Positions 30,481-41,691 of a stretch of 64,000 bases of DNA are shown one piece after another. The number at the start of each line of letters is the position of its first letter. The stretch's first letter is position 1. Location: the NCBI RefSeq assembly GCF_000271405.2, contig NC_018081.1, positions 1,420,301-1,484,300 on the forward strand, read 5' to 3'. The DNA is from Enterococcus hirae ATCC 9790. Its GTDB lineage: Bacteria; Bacillota; Bacilli; Lactobacillales; Enterococcaceae. Both the position numbers and the translations under genes were made by a program. Under the pieces are notes generated by a model. The model was not told the origin of the DNA. It searched no databases and saw only the letters and a list, made by a program, of their open reading frames with translations.

Positions 30481-31673
30481 GGAATATTACTGAAGCAATA
30501 AAGACCTTGAAAAAGGGCGGATTAATCATTGTAGCTGATGATGAAGATAGAGAATCAGAAGGAGATTTGGTTGGTTTAGCCGAATATGTGACACCTGAGG
30601 CAGTAAATTTCATGACCAAATTTGGTCGAGGATTAATCTGTGTGCCGATTTCTAATGACATTGCGCAACGCTTATCTTTAGGAGAAATGACAACTCATAA
30701 TACTGATGCGTTTGGTACAGCTTTTACGATTAGTGTGGATCATAAACATACGAAGACTGGTATTTCAGTATTTGATCGAGCTACTTCCATTAAAGCATTG
30801 GCTGATCCTCATTCGAAAACAAGTGATTTTCTTAGACCAGGACATATTTTTCCTTTGATTAGTGTAGATGGCGGAACGCTTATACGTCGAGGACACACCG
30901 AAGCTGCAATTGATTTAGCCAAATTAGCTAATAGTGTAGAGGCTGCTTATATTTGTGAGATTCTGAAAGAAGATGGAACGATGGCAAGAATGAAAGATCT
31001 GACCCGTTTATCTGAAGAATGGCAATTACCCTTAATTACGATTGATGAGTTGGTAAATTATTTAGAAGAAAATAGTCATATAACCGTAAATTTACCAACA
31101 GATTATGGTGATTTCAAATTGACTATTTATGAAGACGGAGAAAAACGGGAGCATCTATTGTTAACAAAGGGAGATATTCAAAATAGTCAGTTTCCTACAT
31201 TAGTCCGAGTTCATTCGGAATGTCTAACTGGTGATGTCTTCGGGTCTCAGCGTTGCGATTGTGGGGAACAGTTACATGAAGCGATGAGAATGATCGAGGA
31301 AGAGGGGACTGGAGCTATTCTTTATCTTCGTCAAGAAGGTCGCGGAATCGGATTGAGGAATAAGTTAAAAGCGTATCAATTGCAGGAAAAAGGATTGGAT
31401 ACTTATGAAGCAAATACTGAATTGGGCTTTGCTCCGGATGAACGGGATTATCACTTTGCAGCAGAAATTTTAAAATCAATTGGTGTAACGTCCATTCGTT
31501 TACTTACAAACAATCCCGATAAAGTAATAGAGTTACAACAAGATGGAATTACGATTGTCGATAGGGTACCAATTGAAACTGTTCCGAAAAAGGAAAACCA
31601 AGCCTATTTAAAAACAAAAAAGATAAGTTTCACCATTACTTATCAGTATAAAAATAAAGGAGCAAGAAAATGA
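30477..31673 (+). CDS. ribBA: Bifunctional DHBP synthase / GTP cyclohydrolase II
   Basis: 398 residues. The N-terminal RibB domain has [14 protein letters not shown] and [15 protein letters not shown]; the C-terminal RibA domain has the zinc site [18 protein letters not shown] and [10 protein letters not shown]. It feeds both branches of the pathway. ATGA overlap with ribE indicates coupling. Confidence 0.96.
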   Translation: MRNITEAIKTLKKGGLIIVADDEDRESEGDLVGLAEYVTPEAVNFMTKFGRGLICVPISNDIAQRLSLGEMTTHNTDAFGTAFTISVDHKHTKTGISVFDRATSIKALADPHSKTSDFLRPGHIFPLISVDGGTLIRRGHTEAAIDLAKLANSVEAAYICEILKEDGTMARMKDLTRLSEEWQLPLITIDELVNYLEENSHITVNLPTDYGDFKLTIYEDGEKREHLLLTKGDIQNSQFPTLVRVHSECLTGDVFGSQRCDCGEQLHEAMRMIEEEGTGAILYLRQEGRGIGLRNKLKAYQLQEKGLDTYEANTELGFAPDERDYHFAAEILKSIGVTSIRLLTNNPDKVIELQQDGITIVDRVPIETVPKKENQAYLKTKKISFTITYQYKNKGARK

Positions 31674-32131
31674 CAATTTTTGAAGGAAATTATTCTCCAA
31701 AGGATCTTCGAATCGGAATTGTAGTCGCGCGTTTTAATGAATTTATCAATCAAAAATTATTACAAGGAGCATTGGATAATTTAAAAAGGCACGGCGTGAA
31801 AGAAGAACAAATTGATATTTATTGGGTACCAGGAGCTTTTGAAATTCCTTTTATTACCAAAAAGCTCAGCAAAAAGGACAGTTACGATGGGTTGATTACG
31901 TTGGGGACAGTTATCAGAGGTGCAACTACTCATTATGAATTGGTTTCCAATGAGGTAGCCAAAGGAGTCGCACATATTAACCTGGAGTCCAATATTCCAG
32001 TGATGTTCGGGGTATTAACCACGGAATCCATTGAACAAGCAATTGAACGAGCAGGGACGAAAGCAGGGAATAAAGGCAGTGAAGCTGCGCAAGGGTTAAT
32101 TGAGATGATTTCTCTTTCACAACAAATTTAA
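31670..32131 (+). CDS. ribH: 6,7-dimethyl-8-ribityllumazine synthase
   Basis: 153 residues; family motifs [33 protein letters not shown] with the catalytic His, and [17 protein letters not shown]. Last gene of the operon, overlapping ribBA by four bases. The pathway is thus complete from GTP and ribulose phosphate except for the dephosphorylation step and RibF. Confidence 0.96.
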   Translation: MTIFEGNYSPKDLRIGIVVARFNEFINQKLLQGALDNLKRHGVKEEQIDIYWVPGAFEIPFITKKLSKKDSYDGLITLGTVIRGATTHYELVSNEVAKGVAHINLESNIPVMFGVLTTESIEQAIERAGTKAGNKGSEAAQGLIEMISLSQQI

Positions 32132-32249
32132 GAATTCCTATTTTTTAGAGTATGATGAGTTTACTGTGTAAATAGCATCCTTCAGATTACTAAATGTAAC
32201 AAACGTAAATATTAATCTTAGTATGTTTTGCCTGGAATAGATACATTAA

Positions 32250-32297
32250 AGCGACCACCTAAAGTTAGAGCAAAAAATCTAACTTTAGGTGGTCGCT
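32250..32297. terminator. 20-bp perfect inverted repeat after the rib operon
   Basis: AGCGACCACCTAAAGTTAGA and its exact complement around an 8-base loop, between the converging rib operon and the next gene. T-tracts are weak, so termination is probable rather than certain. Confidence 0.65.
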
Positions 32298-32310
32298 ATA
32301 CAAATTGACA

Positions 32311-32898
32311 CTATTTTTTTGAGGGTATTTTTTTGAATCGCTCTTTTAAACGAGTTGGTAACAAGAAACTTAAAAGAGTAAAAGGTATCGATACAATGTA
32401 CCAAAAAATCGTTCGGCCAATCCCATAGCGTTGGTAAAGTTTTTTCAACATCAAATGGAGTAGCACTAACCCAGCGAATAAACTGCTATAAAGGAACCAA
32501 GGATTATCGAGATGTGAGAGCGTTCTTAACGACATGATCGTTGCAGGGTAAAAATAAAAGAAACCAGCAACTAAAGTGACTCGCCAATTTTTGGTGAAAG
32601 TACTGAGATTCAATAGAAAGAAAAGCGCAGATAAAATGATACCTAGAGGAGGAAAAAGGCTGATTAAAAAAGCATAAATGGCTCCCCATAGAATCATTCC
32701 GGGACCTTTGATCAGTGCAACTAGCAGAATCAAGCTAAACAACAAAAGCAACTGTTGAGTGAAAGTAGCAAGAATAAATGTCCCGAACAAAATCAGCGTG
32801 AACCAATGCCAAAGTGATTGTTGTTGTGATTTTCTGGAAATGGCAAAATGATCCTTTAGGAAAGATGCCAGTTTTGGGTAAGAACGATTAAATTCCAT
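32311..32898 (-). CDS. Multi-span membrane protein of unknown function
   Basis: 195 residues with about five or six hydrophobic spans from residue 30 on, after a soluble basic N-terminus (MEFNRSYPKLASFLKDHFAISRK). It ends with a strongly basic tail (RLKERFKKIPSKK). AGGAGG precedes the ATG. No family recognised. Confidence 0.65.
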   Translation of the reverse strand: MEFNRSYPKLASFLKDHFAISRKSQQQSLWHWFTLILFGTFILATFTQQLLLLFSLILLVALIKGPGMILWGAIYAFLISLFPPLGIILSALFFLLNLSTFTKNWRVTLVAGFFYFYPATIMSLRTLSHLDNPWFLYSSLFAGLVLLHLMLKKLYQRYGIGRTIFWYIVSIPFTLLSFLLPTRLKERFKKIPSKK

Positions 32899-33070
32899 AA
32901 TTGGTCCTCCTTTATCTAACCTACATTAATTATAATTGAGGTGAATGGAGGATTCATAGGTCTAAGGTGGTATCTTTCAATAAATTTACTGAAAAAAATG
33001 ATGGTAAAACAAAATATTCTCCGTTATACTGAAAATTATATTAAAAACTGCGGGGAAAAGGGGAATGTGA

Positions 33071-34390
33071 ATGAAAGGCAAGTTAAAACGAGAGATCAAC
33101 TTATTTGGCGCATTAGCAACTGTTATGGGAACTGTAATTGGGGCAGGAGTTTTCTTTAAAACAGCGGCTGTTACGGCAAGTACACAATCGACTAGTTTGA
33201 CCTTATTGGCATGGCTATTAGGAGGATTTTTAACGATCTGTGCTGGTCTAACGGTAGCTGAGTTGGCAACTGCGATCCCAGAAACGGGTGGTGCAGTCAA
33301 ATATATTGAAGCCGCTTATGGAAAATTACCGAGCTTTTTACTGGGTTGGTCCCAAAGCTTGATTTATTTTCCAGCGAATATTGCGGCGCTTTCGATTATT
33401 TTTGCGACACAAATGACGAACTTATTACAAATATCTACGGATTATCTTCTATTAATTGCGATTATTACTGCTATTTCTGTTACTGGTTTGAATTTACTAG
33501 GAACAAAAGTGGGTACGACTGTCCAGTCTGCGACACTGATTATCAAATTGATTCCATTAGCTGTCATCGTTATTTGGGGACTGTTGACACCAGGTAGTGG
33601 AACGATCCAACTATTCCCATTCGAAGCAGGGAAAGATGTCTCTTTTGCAGAAGGCTTGAGTAGTGCTTTGTTAGCGACTTTATTCGCTTATGATGGCTGG
33701 CTTGGTGTCGGTGCAATGGCGGGGGAAATGAAACGTCCCGAAAAAGATTTACCTAAAGCAATTATTTTAGGGTTAAGTTTTGTAACAGTGGTTTACTTAT
33801 TGATCAACTTTGTTTTCTTAAAAACTCTGCCAATTGATCAGATTGCAGGTAACCTTAATGCAGCATCTGATGCATCAGCGGTTATTTTTGGAAATATCGG
33901 TGGAAAGATCGTGACGATCGGTATCTTGATTTCTGTTTATGGGGCACTGAATGGGTACACGTTGACCGGAATCCGTATTCCTTATGCGATGGCTTTGGAA
34001 GGTGAGTTACCTTTTAGTAAACAGTTAACGAAATTATCAAAAAAATTCACAGTGCCATATGTTCCAGCACTTTTTCAATTAGTGATTGCGTGCATTATGA
34101 TGAGTTTAGGTTCATTCGACTTTTTAACTGATATGCTAATTTTTGTTATGTGGCTGTTTAGCTTATTGATATTTATCGGTGTATTTGTTTTAAGAAAAAA
34201 ACAACCAGACTTACCAAGACCATACAAAGTACCTTTGTATCCCGTGATTCCATTGATTGCAATCTTTGGCGCTGTCTTTATTTTAGGGATGACTTTATTT
34301 ACTCAAACAGCTTTGGCAATGATCGGGATCGTTGTCACATTACTAGGTATCCCAGTGTATTATTACAAGAAAAAACAAGACGAGCGTTAA
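33071..34390 (+). CDS. APC-family amino-acid permease
   Basis: 439 residues, 12 predicted spans. The N-terminal signature is INLFGALATVMGTVIGAGVFF, with the helix-breaking GAG of the APC fold, followed by ELATAIPETGGAVKYIEAAYG. It resembles the L-type serine/threonine exchangers (SteT) and related LAT-like transporters. ATG at 33071 follows AAAGGGGAATGTG. Substrate is not decidable from sequence. Confidence 0.85.
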   Translation: MKGKLKREINLFGALATVMGTVIGAGVFFKTAAVTASTQSTSLTLLAWLLGGFLTICAGLTVAELATAIPETGGAVKYIEAAYGKLPSFLLGWSQSLIYFPANIAALSIIFATQMTNLLQISTDYLLLIAIITAISVTGLNLLGTKVGTTVQSATLIIKLIPLAVIVIWGLLTPGSGTIQLFPFEAGKDVSFAEGLSSALLATLFAYDGWLGVGAMAGEMKRPEKDLPKAIILGLSFVTVVYLLINFVFLKTLPIDQIAGNLNAASDASAVIFGNIGGKIVTIGILISVYGALNGYTLTGIRIPYAMALEGELPFSKQLTKLSKKFTVPYVPALFQLVIACIMMSLGSFDFLTDMLIFVMWLFSLLIFIGVFVLRKKQPDLPRPYKVPLYPVIPLIAIFGAVFILGMTLFTQTALAMIGIVVTLLGIPVYYYKKKQDER

Positions 34391-34404
34391 TTTAATAGTC
34401 ATGT

Positions 34405-34445
34405 AAAAGGACTTAAGAGAGGAAACTTGCTTAAGTCCTTTTATT
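34405..34445. terminator. Terminator after the amino-acid permease
   Basis: AAAAGGACTTAAG (34405-34417) and CTTAAGTCCTTTT (34430-34442) around a 12-base loop, then TTAT. Confidence 0.85.
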
Positions 34446-34552
34446 TACAACTAGAAATTTGCATTTCAATAAATTTGACCTGATTTTCGTCTTTCCTACT
34501 TCTGCCATAGCCACTTATATGCTAAAGTAATGAAGAAAAGGAGCGATAAAAA

Positions 34553-35321
34553 ATGATATTTGATTCTCATACCCATTTGAATGCGGAACAATTTAATGAT
34601 GATATTCCTGAAACTATTGAACGGGCCAAAGAGTTGGGCGTGACAAAAATGGCGGTAGTAGGTTTCGATACCCCAACGATCGAAAAATCATTACAGCTTA
34701 GTCACGATTATTCAAACATATATAGTATTATTGGTTGGCATCCTACTGAAGCAGGAAGTTATACTAAAGACATTGAGAAAAAATTACAAGAGCAATTAAC
34801 GATGCCGAAAGTGGTAGCGTTAGGTGAAATCGGCTTAGATTATTACTGGATGGAAGATCCGAAAGAAGTGCAAGCTGAAGTTTTTCGTAGACAAATTGCG
34901 ATTGCGAAAGAAATGAATCTGCCGATCAGTATCCATACCAGAGAAGCGTTAGCAGATACTTATCAAATTTTAAAAGAAGAAGATATTCGTGATATTGGTG
35001 GAATCATGCACAGTTTTAGTGGCGATTTTGAATGGGCCAAACGATTTCTTGATTTAGGGATGCACATTTCATTTAGTGGGGTCGTGACTTTCAAAAAAGC
35101 GCAAGATGTTCAAGAAGCAGCCACTCATGTTCCACTCGATCGATTGCTAGTAGAAACGGATGCGCCTTACTTAGCTCCAGTACCTTATCGTGGGAAACGA
35201 AACGAGCCAGGTTATACCCGTTATACAGTTGAAAAAATTGCCGAATTACGTAATCTTCCGATAGAAGAAGTGGCGCTCCAAACTTGGAAAAATGCTCATC
35301 GTCTATTTAGGATCGCTGAAA

Positions 35322-35329
<8 letters not shown>
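34553..35329 (+). CDS. tatD: TatD-family deoxyribonuclease
   Basis: 258-residue metal-dependent hydrolase of the amidohydrolase fold. Metal ligands: [34 protein letters not shown] and [12 protein letters not shown]. 3'-5' exonuclease roles in DNA quality control are reported for the family. First gene of the conserved tatD-rnmV-rsmA cluster that usually follows metG; here the accessory block separates them. AAAAGGAGCG is the RBS. Confidence 0.94.
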
Positions 35330-36771
<1,442 letters not shown>

Positions 36772-36797
36772 GTTCTAATCTAATTCAATAAAGAAAG

Positions 36798-36844
36798 CAA
36801 AACGCCTAAAAGTCTAGCATGCTAGCTTTTAGGCGTTTTGTTTA
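36798..36844. terminator. Terminator after rsmA
   Basis: CAAAACGCCTAAAAG and CTTTTAGGCGTTTTG around a self-complementary CTAGCATGCTAG, with T-rich end. Confidence 0.85.
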
Positions 36845-37099
36845 TCTAAGTCCAATAAAATGAGTTGGATGGTCATCACTAATTGAAAAATAAGTAAATG
36901 ACTACTGTAACCCGATTCCTGTAATCTCAGTTTAAGATCATAATCGTTCATGTATTTAAGAATGGCTAACGGTTTAGACCGAAAAATAGTTTCTTATGAA
37001 AATAAATTTTTTTAGAATAAAACGATACTATAATCATAAATGAACACGATGAATTTTTAGAACTTATTTTGATTACTAAGGAGAAAGAAGGGTGAGTTA

Positions 37100-37564
37100 A
37101 TGAACAAAATGAACCAATCGATTGTTTTGGGGTTAACATTGATTACCGTTGGCGGATCAATTGTCCCTGTTACCAATGTATTTGCTTCAGAAAAAGCTAC
37201 GAACTTTACCGCCACAAACGAATTTGATAAATACTACAACGATTTATCAAATGAAAAGAAAGCAGAATTTGAACGATTAGTATCCGGTGCTCACTTATCC
37301 CAAGTGGAGCAATTACAAATATTAAAAGAAAAATACGAGTCCGATAGACAACCAACTCCTCGCTGGAAAATTGCCGTCATTAAAAAGATAGCCAAATGGT
37401 TAGTAGCTAAAACAGGTGAAAAAACGGTAAGTGATGTTACTAATTACTTATTCGAATGGCAAGATAATTTAGAACAAGGTGCAGAAAATTGGTTAGTGAA
37501 TCATGGGTGGAATAGAACCGCAGCTCATTGGATTGTTAAGACTGCTAGCTTCATTTTCTTATAG
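37100..37564 (+). CDS. Secreted bacteriocin-like precursor protein
   Basis: 154 residues. Signal peptide ([20 protein letters not shown]...VFA) with a likely cut before SEKATNF. A charged middle region follows, then a C-terminal segment from about residue 90 rich in Lys, Trp and Ala (RWKIAVIKKIAKWLVAKTGE; NRTAAHWIVKTASFIF). This basic amphipathic to hydrophobic tail and the following small membrane protein resemble a proteolytically released bacteriocin with immunity gene, such as the E. faecalis EF1097/enterocin O16 type. The resemblance is from layout; I could not compare sequences. No RBS doubt: AAGGAGAAAG. Confidence 0.55.
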   Translation: MNKMNQSIVLGLTLITVGGSIVPVTNVFASEKATNFTATNEFDKYYNDLSNEKKAEFERLVSGAHLSQVEQLQILKEKYESDRQPTPRWKIAVIKKIAKWLVAKTGEKTVSDVTNYLFEWQDNLEQGAENWLVNHGWNRTAAHWIVKTASFIFL

Positions 37565-37579
37565 GATGAGTGTAAGAAA

Positions 37580-37795
37580 ATGAAAGGAACAAAGAGACTG
37601 ATTTTTTGGGGACTGACACTATTTTTTTGTGTATCTAATTTCATTAGATTATTCATTCATGATGATTTTGGAAAAACAATAAGAGTTTATTTCAGGGATG
37701 TTCCTGTCTATTTAAAAGTAATTTTTTTTATCGTGTTCATACTGTTGTTTTGGTGGAGCTATCCTTATAAAAAAGAAAAAAATTTTTTTGATTGA
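37580..37795 (+). CDS. Small two-span membrane protein, putative immunity protein
   Basis: 71 residues: two hydrophobic helices (about 8-24, 46-61) with basic ends (KGTKR; PYKKEKNFFD). It starts 15 bases after the preceding secreted protein, so it shares the transcript. Size and location are those of a bacteriocin immunity protein; no specific family recognised. Confidence 0.55.
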   Translation: MKGTKRLIFWGLTLFFCVSNFIRLFIHDDFGKTIRVYFRDVPVYLKVIFFIVFILLFWWSYPYKKEKNFFD

Positions 37796-37807
37796 AGTAA
37801 AACAACC

Positions 37808-37857
37808 AAAAATAAACCTGTCATAAACTTCAGTGAGGGTGGACGGGTTTATTTTTG
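37808..37857. terminator. Terminator after the bacteriocin-like pair
   Basis: AAAAATAAACC and GGTTTATTTTTG arms around a 27-base loop. The next 330 bases to the niaX operator contain no supported gene. Confidence 0.7.
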
Positions 37858-38191
37858 TATTAAAATCAGCAACCATTAAAATGGACTATACTTCAAGAGG
37901 GTGAGCCCAGTGTATCTCGTTGTTTTAGTGTGTATACCTTAGGGTAGGGAATTAGAATGATACTGGGGCTAAATAGGGTTCCAGGAAATATTGTTGTTGA
38001 TATGTACATAGGGCGTACTTCTTTTTTGTATTTATCTTTCATCTATATAGACAAAAATTGAAGGAGAGGATGTAGCTAGCAGAGACTGTAGTTTAAAACA
38101 TATTTCTTGTATAAGCTTCATTCAAAATTTACTTTATCTGGTGTCGGATAATTGAATACATGAAAAAGGCTCATTCAACATTTTTCTGATT

Positions 38192-38256
38192 GATGTGTCT
38201 TGACACATCTTGTTGTTAAAGTTAAAATAAGACATCATAAAGGTGTCAAGACACAT
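38192..38256 (+). promoter_or_regulatory. niaX promoter with two NiaR-like operators
   Basis: TTGACA (38200-38205), 17 bases, TAAAAT (38223-38228). The -35 lies inside an inverted repeat GATGTGTCTTGACACATC (38192-38209). A second copy in reverse orientation, GGTGTCAAGACACAT, lies at 38242-38256, downstream of the expected start. The core TGTCTTGACA is of the kind I recall for the niacin repressor NiaR. Confidence 0.7.
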
Positions 38257-38270
38257 TAGGAGAGAAAAAA

Positions 38271-38897
38271 ATGAAAAAAAAATCAGTACGATCCCTGACT
38301 ATTTCTGCCTTGTTGATAGCTATGGGGGTTATTATTCCAATGGTTATGCCAAAAATCATGATTCCACCTGCTTCTTTTACTTTGGCTTCTCATGTACCAA
38401 TATTTATTGCGATGTTTTTTTCACCAGGAATTGCGATTACCGTTGCTTTGGGTACAACATTTGGCTTCTTTTTGACCACACCAGTAATTATTGCGCTGCG
38501 TGCATTATCTCATTTGATTTTTGCTGTGATTGGTTCTTGGTATTTGCAAAAGAAACCAGAAATCGTTTTAAAAAATGGCCAATTTACTTTAGCCAACTGG
38601 CGCTTCCAAAGTTTCAATTTTGTGATAGGTATCATTCATTCGATTGCGGAAATGTTAGTGGTTAGTGTCTTTTTCTTTGTAGGGAACATGCCAGAAACTT
38701 ATTATTCTGAAGGCTATTTTTATACAGTCTTTATCCTAATGGGAATTGGTGGATTGATCCATAGTTTAGTCGATTACAATATTGCTTATTTTGTAGCCGG
38801 AACATTGAGCAAATACTTTGATATTCCAGTTTTCACTAAAGCTAAGCAAGTAAGTCAGAAGACACCTTCAACGAAATCAATCAAGAAAATGGCTTGA
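38271..38897 (+). CDS. niaX: Niacin ECF transporter substrate-binding subunit NiaX
   Basis: 208 residues, five to six spans, with the NiaX-like segment SHVPIFIAMFFSPGIAITVALGTTFG. S components bind the vitamin and use the shared EcfAA'T module encoded elsewhere. AGGAGAG is the RBS. The promoter carries two operators of NiaR type, which fits niacin-responsive repression. Confidence 0.85.
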   Translation: MKKKSVRSLTISALLIAMGVIIPMVMPKIMIPPASFTLASHVPIFIAMFFSPGIAITVALGTTFGFFLTTPVIIALRALSHLIFAVIGSWYLQKKPEIVLKNGQFTLANWRFQSFNFVIGIIHSIAEMLVVSVFFFVGNMPETYYSEGYFYTVFILMGIGGLIHSLVDYNIAYFVAGTLSKYFDIPVFTKAKQVSQKTPSTKSIKKMA

Positions 38898-38956
38898 AAA
38901 AAGTACCATTATCAATCAGTTTTTCCTCTTTAACTAGAGATAACTCCTTTAAAATG

Positions 38957-39004
38957 AATAAGCCGAAAGTGCTGTGTATGAACACAGCATTTTCGGCTTA
39001 TTTG
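38957..39004. terminator. Bidirectional terminator after niaX
   Basis: AATAAGCCGAAA and TTTCGGCTTATT with an inner TGCTGTGT/ACACAGCA stem, between converging genes. Confidence 0.85.
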
Positions 39005-39068
39005 TTATAGTTCTAGCTTTTGGCATAGTTTCTGCCAAAATTTACATCAAAAGCTGATTTTTTAATTT

Positions 39069-40178
39069 TTATGGCAATCCGATCACTTCTTCAGTTGATT
39101 TGTCAAAGAAATGTCCTTTGCTGATATTGAATGCTAAGTCGACCATTTCCCCTGGTTTATGGAAGTCACGTGCATCGACTTTTGAAATAAATTCAGTTGT
39201 ACCTGTTCGGGTATAAAGCATGGTTTCTGCACCTAACAATTCTGATACAACAACTTCTGAATGAACAACTGCTTCGGGTTGTGCTTCTAACACCACTTGT
39301 TCACTGTGGATATCTTCTGGGCGAATACCAAAAACAACTTCTTTTCCTTCATAGCCTTTTTCAACTAAGACTTTGTTTTTTCCTTCAGGGATTTTTAATT
39401 TTAAGCCATGACCGTCACTGATTACCCCATTGTTTAAAGTGACATTGAAGAAGTTCATTGCGGGTGAACCGATAAAGCCTGCGACGAACATATTGACTGG
39501 TGTGTCATACACTTCTTTTGGCGTACCGATCTGTTGGATAAAGCCATCTTTCATGATAACGATACGATCTGCCATCGTCATTGCTTCTGTTTGGTCATGG
39601 GTTACATAGATGGTTGTCGTTTCTAAACGTTGATGGAGTTTGGCAATCTCAGCACGCATCGCTACCCGTAATTTTGCATCTAAGTTTGATAATGGTTCAT
39701 CCATCAAGAAAACTTTTGCATCACGAACGATGGCACGTCCTAAAGCAACCCGTTGACGTTGGCCACCTGAGAGAGCAGCAGGTTTACGTTTCAAATATTC
39801 AGTAAGCCCTAAAATTTCAGCAGCATTTTCTACCCGTTTTTTGATATCTGCTTTGTCATACTTTCTCAACTTCAACCCAAAAGCCATATTGTCAAATACA
39901 GTCATGTGTGGGTATAACGCATAGTTCTGGAATACCATAGCGATATCACGATCTTTTGGTGCTACATCGTTCATTACTTTACCGCCGATGCTTAATTCTC
40001 CTTCCGAGATATCTTCTAGCCCAGCAATCATTCTTAATGTAGTTGATTTTCCACAACCAGAAGGTCCAACAAAGACAATAAATTCACGATCATCGATTGC
40101 TAAGTTAAAATCCGTTACGGAATAATTTTCTGCGTTGTCATATTGTTTGTATACATGTTTCAGTGCCATTTCTACCAT
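39069..40178 (-). CDS. msmK: Multi-sugar ABC transporter ATPase (MsmK/UgpC type)
   Basis: 369 residues: Walker [11 protein letters not shown]-loop, LSGGQRQR, Walker [17 protein letters not shown]-loop [15 protein letters not shown], then the regulatory OB-type C-terminal domain ([11 protein letters not shown]). Such ATPases energise several carbohydrate importers whose own loci lack an ATPase, which fits its isolated location. A cre site (40228-40241) lies 50 bases upstream. Only a weak GGA precedes the ATG; an internal ATG nine bases later is possible. Confidence 0.9.
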   Translation of the reverse strand: MVEMALKHVYKQYDNAENYSVTDFNLAIDDREFIVFVGPSGCGKSTTLRMIAGLEDISEGELSIGGKVMNDVAPKDRDIAMVFQNYALYPHMTVFDNMAFGLKLRKYDKADIKKRVENAAEILGLTEYLKRKPAALSGGQRQRVALGRAIVRDAKVFLMDEPLSNLDAKLRVAMRAEIAKLHQRLETTTIYVTHDQTEAMTMADRIVIMKDGFIQQIGTPKEVYDTPVNMFVAGFIGSPAMNFFNVTLNNGVISDGHGLKLKIPEGKNKVLVEKGYEGKEVVFGIRPEDIHSEQVVLEAQPEAVVHSEVVVSELLGAETMLYTRTGTTEFISKVDARDFHKPGEMVDLAFNISKGHFFDKSTEEVIGLP

Positions 40179-40227
40179 GATTCATTCCACGCTTTCTGTT
40201 TAGTTTTAATGTTGAATTAAGTATAAA

Positions 40228-40241
40228 TGAAAGCGTTATCT
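40228..40241. promoter_or_regulatory. cre site upstream of msmK
   Basis: TGAAAGCGTTATCT matches TGWAARCGYTWNCW at every position. It predicts CcpA control of the sugar-transport ATPase. Confidence 0.75.
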
Positions 40242-40351
40242 ATGATCAATGGCAACTTGAACAAGAATTGATTGTCTTTTTGGGCAATATGCTACACCTT
40301 GAGGTAGAATAGAGTAGGAACAAGATGTTGAGAGAGGAAAGGATGATCAAT

Positions 40352-40777
40352 ATGAAAATTGCTTTAATTGCTCATGACCGCAAAAAGCCCTTGATGATCA
40401 AGTTGACAACCGCCTATAAGGCAATCCTGGAAAAACATGAATTATTCGCAACTGGGACAACAGGTGGTAAAATCACCGAAGCAACTGGCTTAAAAGTCCA
40501 TCGCTTTAAATCCGGTCCTTTAGGTGGTGACCAACAAATTGGTGCAATGATCTCAGAAGATCAATTAGACCTCGTGATTTTTCTGCGAGATCCGTTGGCT
40601 GCACAGCCTCATGAACCGGATGTGACTGCACTGATCCGCTTATCGGATGTTTACGAAATTCCTTTAGCGACCAATATTGGAACAGCAGAAGTACTGTTGC
40701 GAGGACTAGAAGCTGGCTTTCTGGATTTCCGTACTGTAGTTCATGAGTTAGAAAATCGACCGTTGTCTCTGGAATAA
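40352..40777 (+). CDS. mgsA: Methylglyoxal synthase
   Basis: Converts dihydroxyacetone phosphate to methylglyoxal, releasing phosphate. 141 residues starting [12 protein letters not shown] at 40352, with GGAAAGGA at an eight-base spacing; upstream in-frame starts lack an RBS. Phosphate site TGTTG; catalytic Asp in [15 protein letters not shown]. Monocistronic, divergent from msmK. Confidence 0.93.
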   Translation: MKIALIAHDRKKPLMIKLTTAYKAILEKHELFATGTTGGKITEATGLKVHRFKSGPLGGDQQIGAMISEDQLDLVIFLRDPLAAQPHEPDVTALIRLSDVYEIPLATNIGTAEVLLRGLEAGFLDFRTVVHELENRPLSLE

Positions 40778-40934
40778 AATTCGTTATTTGCTATTGATCG
40801 TCCATTTATGTTCGTTGAATGTGTGATTTTTCACGAACATGAATTACTTTTTATTCGGGAATGTATGTTTTTTTATTTACAGTCGTGTGTGATCTATGCT
40901 ATAGTTTTGCTGGGAATGACTTCCCAAAAATAAA

Positions 40935-41047
40935 CAGAGTAGAAAATAAAGCGTTAAGTGCTGAGAGGATGGGATGTTGCCTCTTTGACGAAGGACAAGT
41001 TGTTCGCGGTTTTATTTTCGCATTCGCTGCATGTAGGATGTAGCAGC
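40935..41047 (+). promoter_or_regulatory. THF (tetrahydrofolate) riboswitch
   Basis: Closing stem GAAAATAAA/TTTATTTTC (40942-40950; 41011-41019) encloses the conserved GCGTTAAGTG, GGGATGTTGC and GACGAAGG segments of THF aptamers. A GCTGC/GCAGC hairpin (41026-41047) then lies close to the folT RBS, which suggests translational control. Confidence 0.85.
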
Positions 41048-41068
41048 TCTTAAAGGAGATGCTAAGAA

Positions 41069-41605
41069 ATGAAGAAAAATCGGTTAGACGCACGCATGAT
41101 CGCTATCATGGGATTGTTGATTGCTTTGATGGTCACTTTATCCCGTTTGGTATCGATCGAAACCCCTTTTGTGAAGATCAGTGTCACATTTATTCCACAA
41201 ATGATCATGGGGATTTTATTTGGCCCGTTTTGGTCTGGAATTGGGGGTGTATTAGCTGACTTAGTAGGAATGGCGTTATTTTCAAAAACAGCTTTCTTCA
41301 TTGGTTTTACTTTGAATGCCTTTATTGAAGGAGCAATTTATGGTTTCTTTTTTTATCGAAAAGAGATTACTTGGAAAAATTCGCTATTAGCTACACTTTC
41401 GGTCACGCTGATCATTAATTTGCTATTGACTCCTTTGTGGCTAGCGATGATGTATCACGTTCCATTATTTAGTTGGATCGTCTGGGCACCAAGGTTATTA
41501 AAAACAGTCGTTTGGATTCCTATTCAAACCATTGCGATGTATTACGTCGGACGTAGTATTCCATACAAAAAGATTTTAAGAAGTATGACTCTTTACGCAA
41601 AATAG
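41069..41605 (+). CDS. folT: Folate ECF transporter substrate-binding subunit FolT
   Basis: 178 residues with six spans (IMGLLIALMVTLSRLVSIET, ... GPFWSGIGGVLADLVGMALF), typical of FolT S components. The THF riboswitch directly upstream supports folate as substrate. Energised by the shared ECF module elsewhere. AAAGGAGATG precedes the ATG. Confidence 0.9.
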   Translation: MKKNRLDARMIAIMGLLIALMVTLSRLVSIETPFVKISVTFIPQMIMGILFGPFWSGIGGVLADLVGMALFSKTAFFIGFTLNAFIEGAIYGFFFYRKEITWKNSLLATLSVTLIINLLLTPLWLAMMYHVPLFSWIVWAPRLLKTVVWIPIQTIAMYYVGRSIPYKKILRSMTLYAK

Positions 41606-41619
41606 TCAACTCAGAAACC

Positions 41620-41660
41620 AAAGAAGCAACCTTCCCATCCCAGAAGGTTGCTTCTTTTGC
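41620..41660. terminator. Bidirectional terminator after folT
   Basis: AAAGAAGCAACCTTC and GAAGGTTGCTTCTTT around an 8-base loop; also serves the converging bacteriocin-like operon. Confidence 0.9.
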
Positions 41661-41691
41661 TTATTTATTGTAAAAAAGGAGACGTTTATTT

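Noticed and set aside
25075..34552. Attachment-site repeats bounding the accessory block
   Set aside because: No integrase, no tRNA gene and no convincing direct repeats at the two ends could be found by eye.
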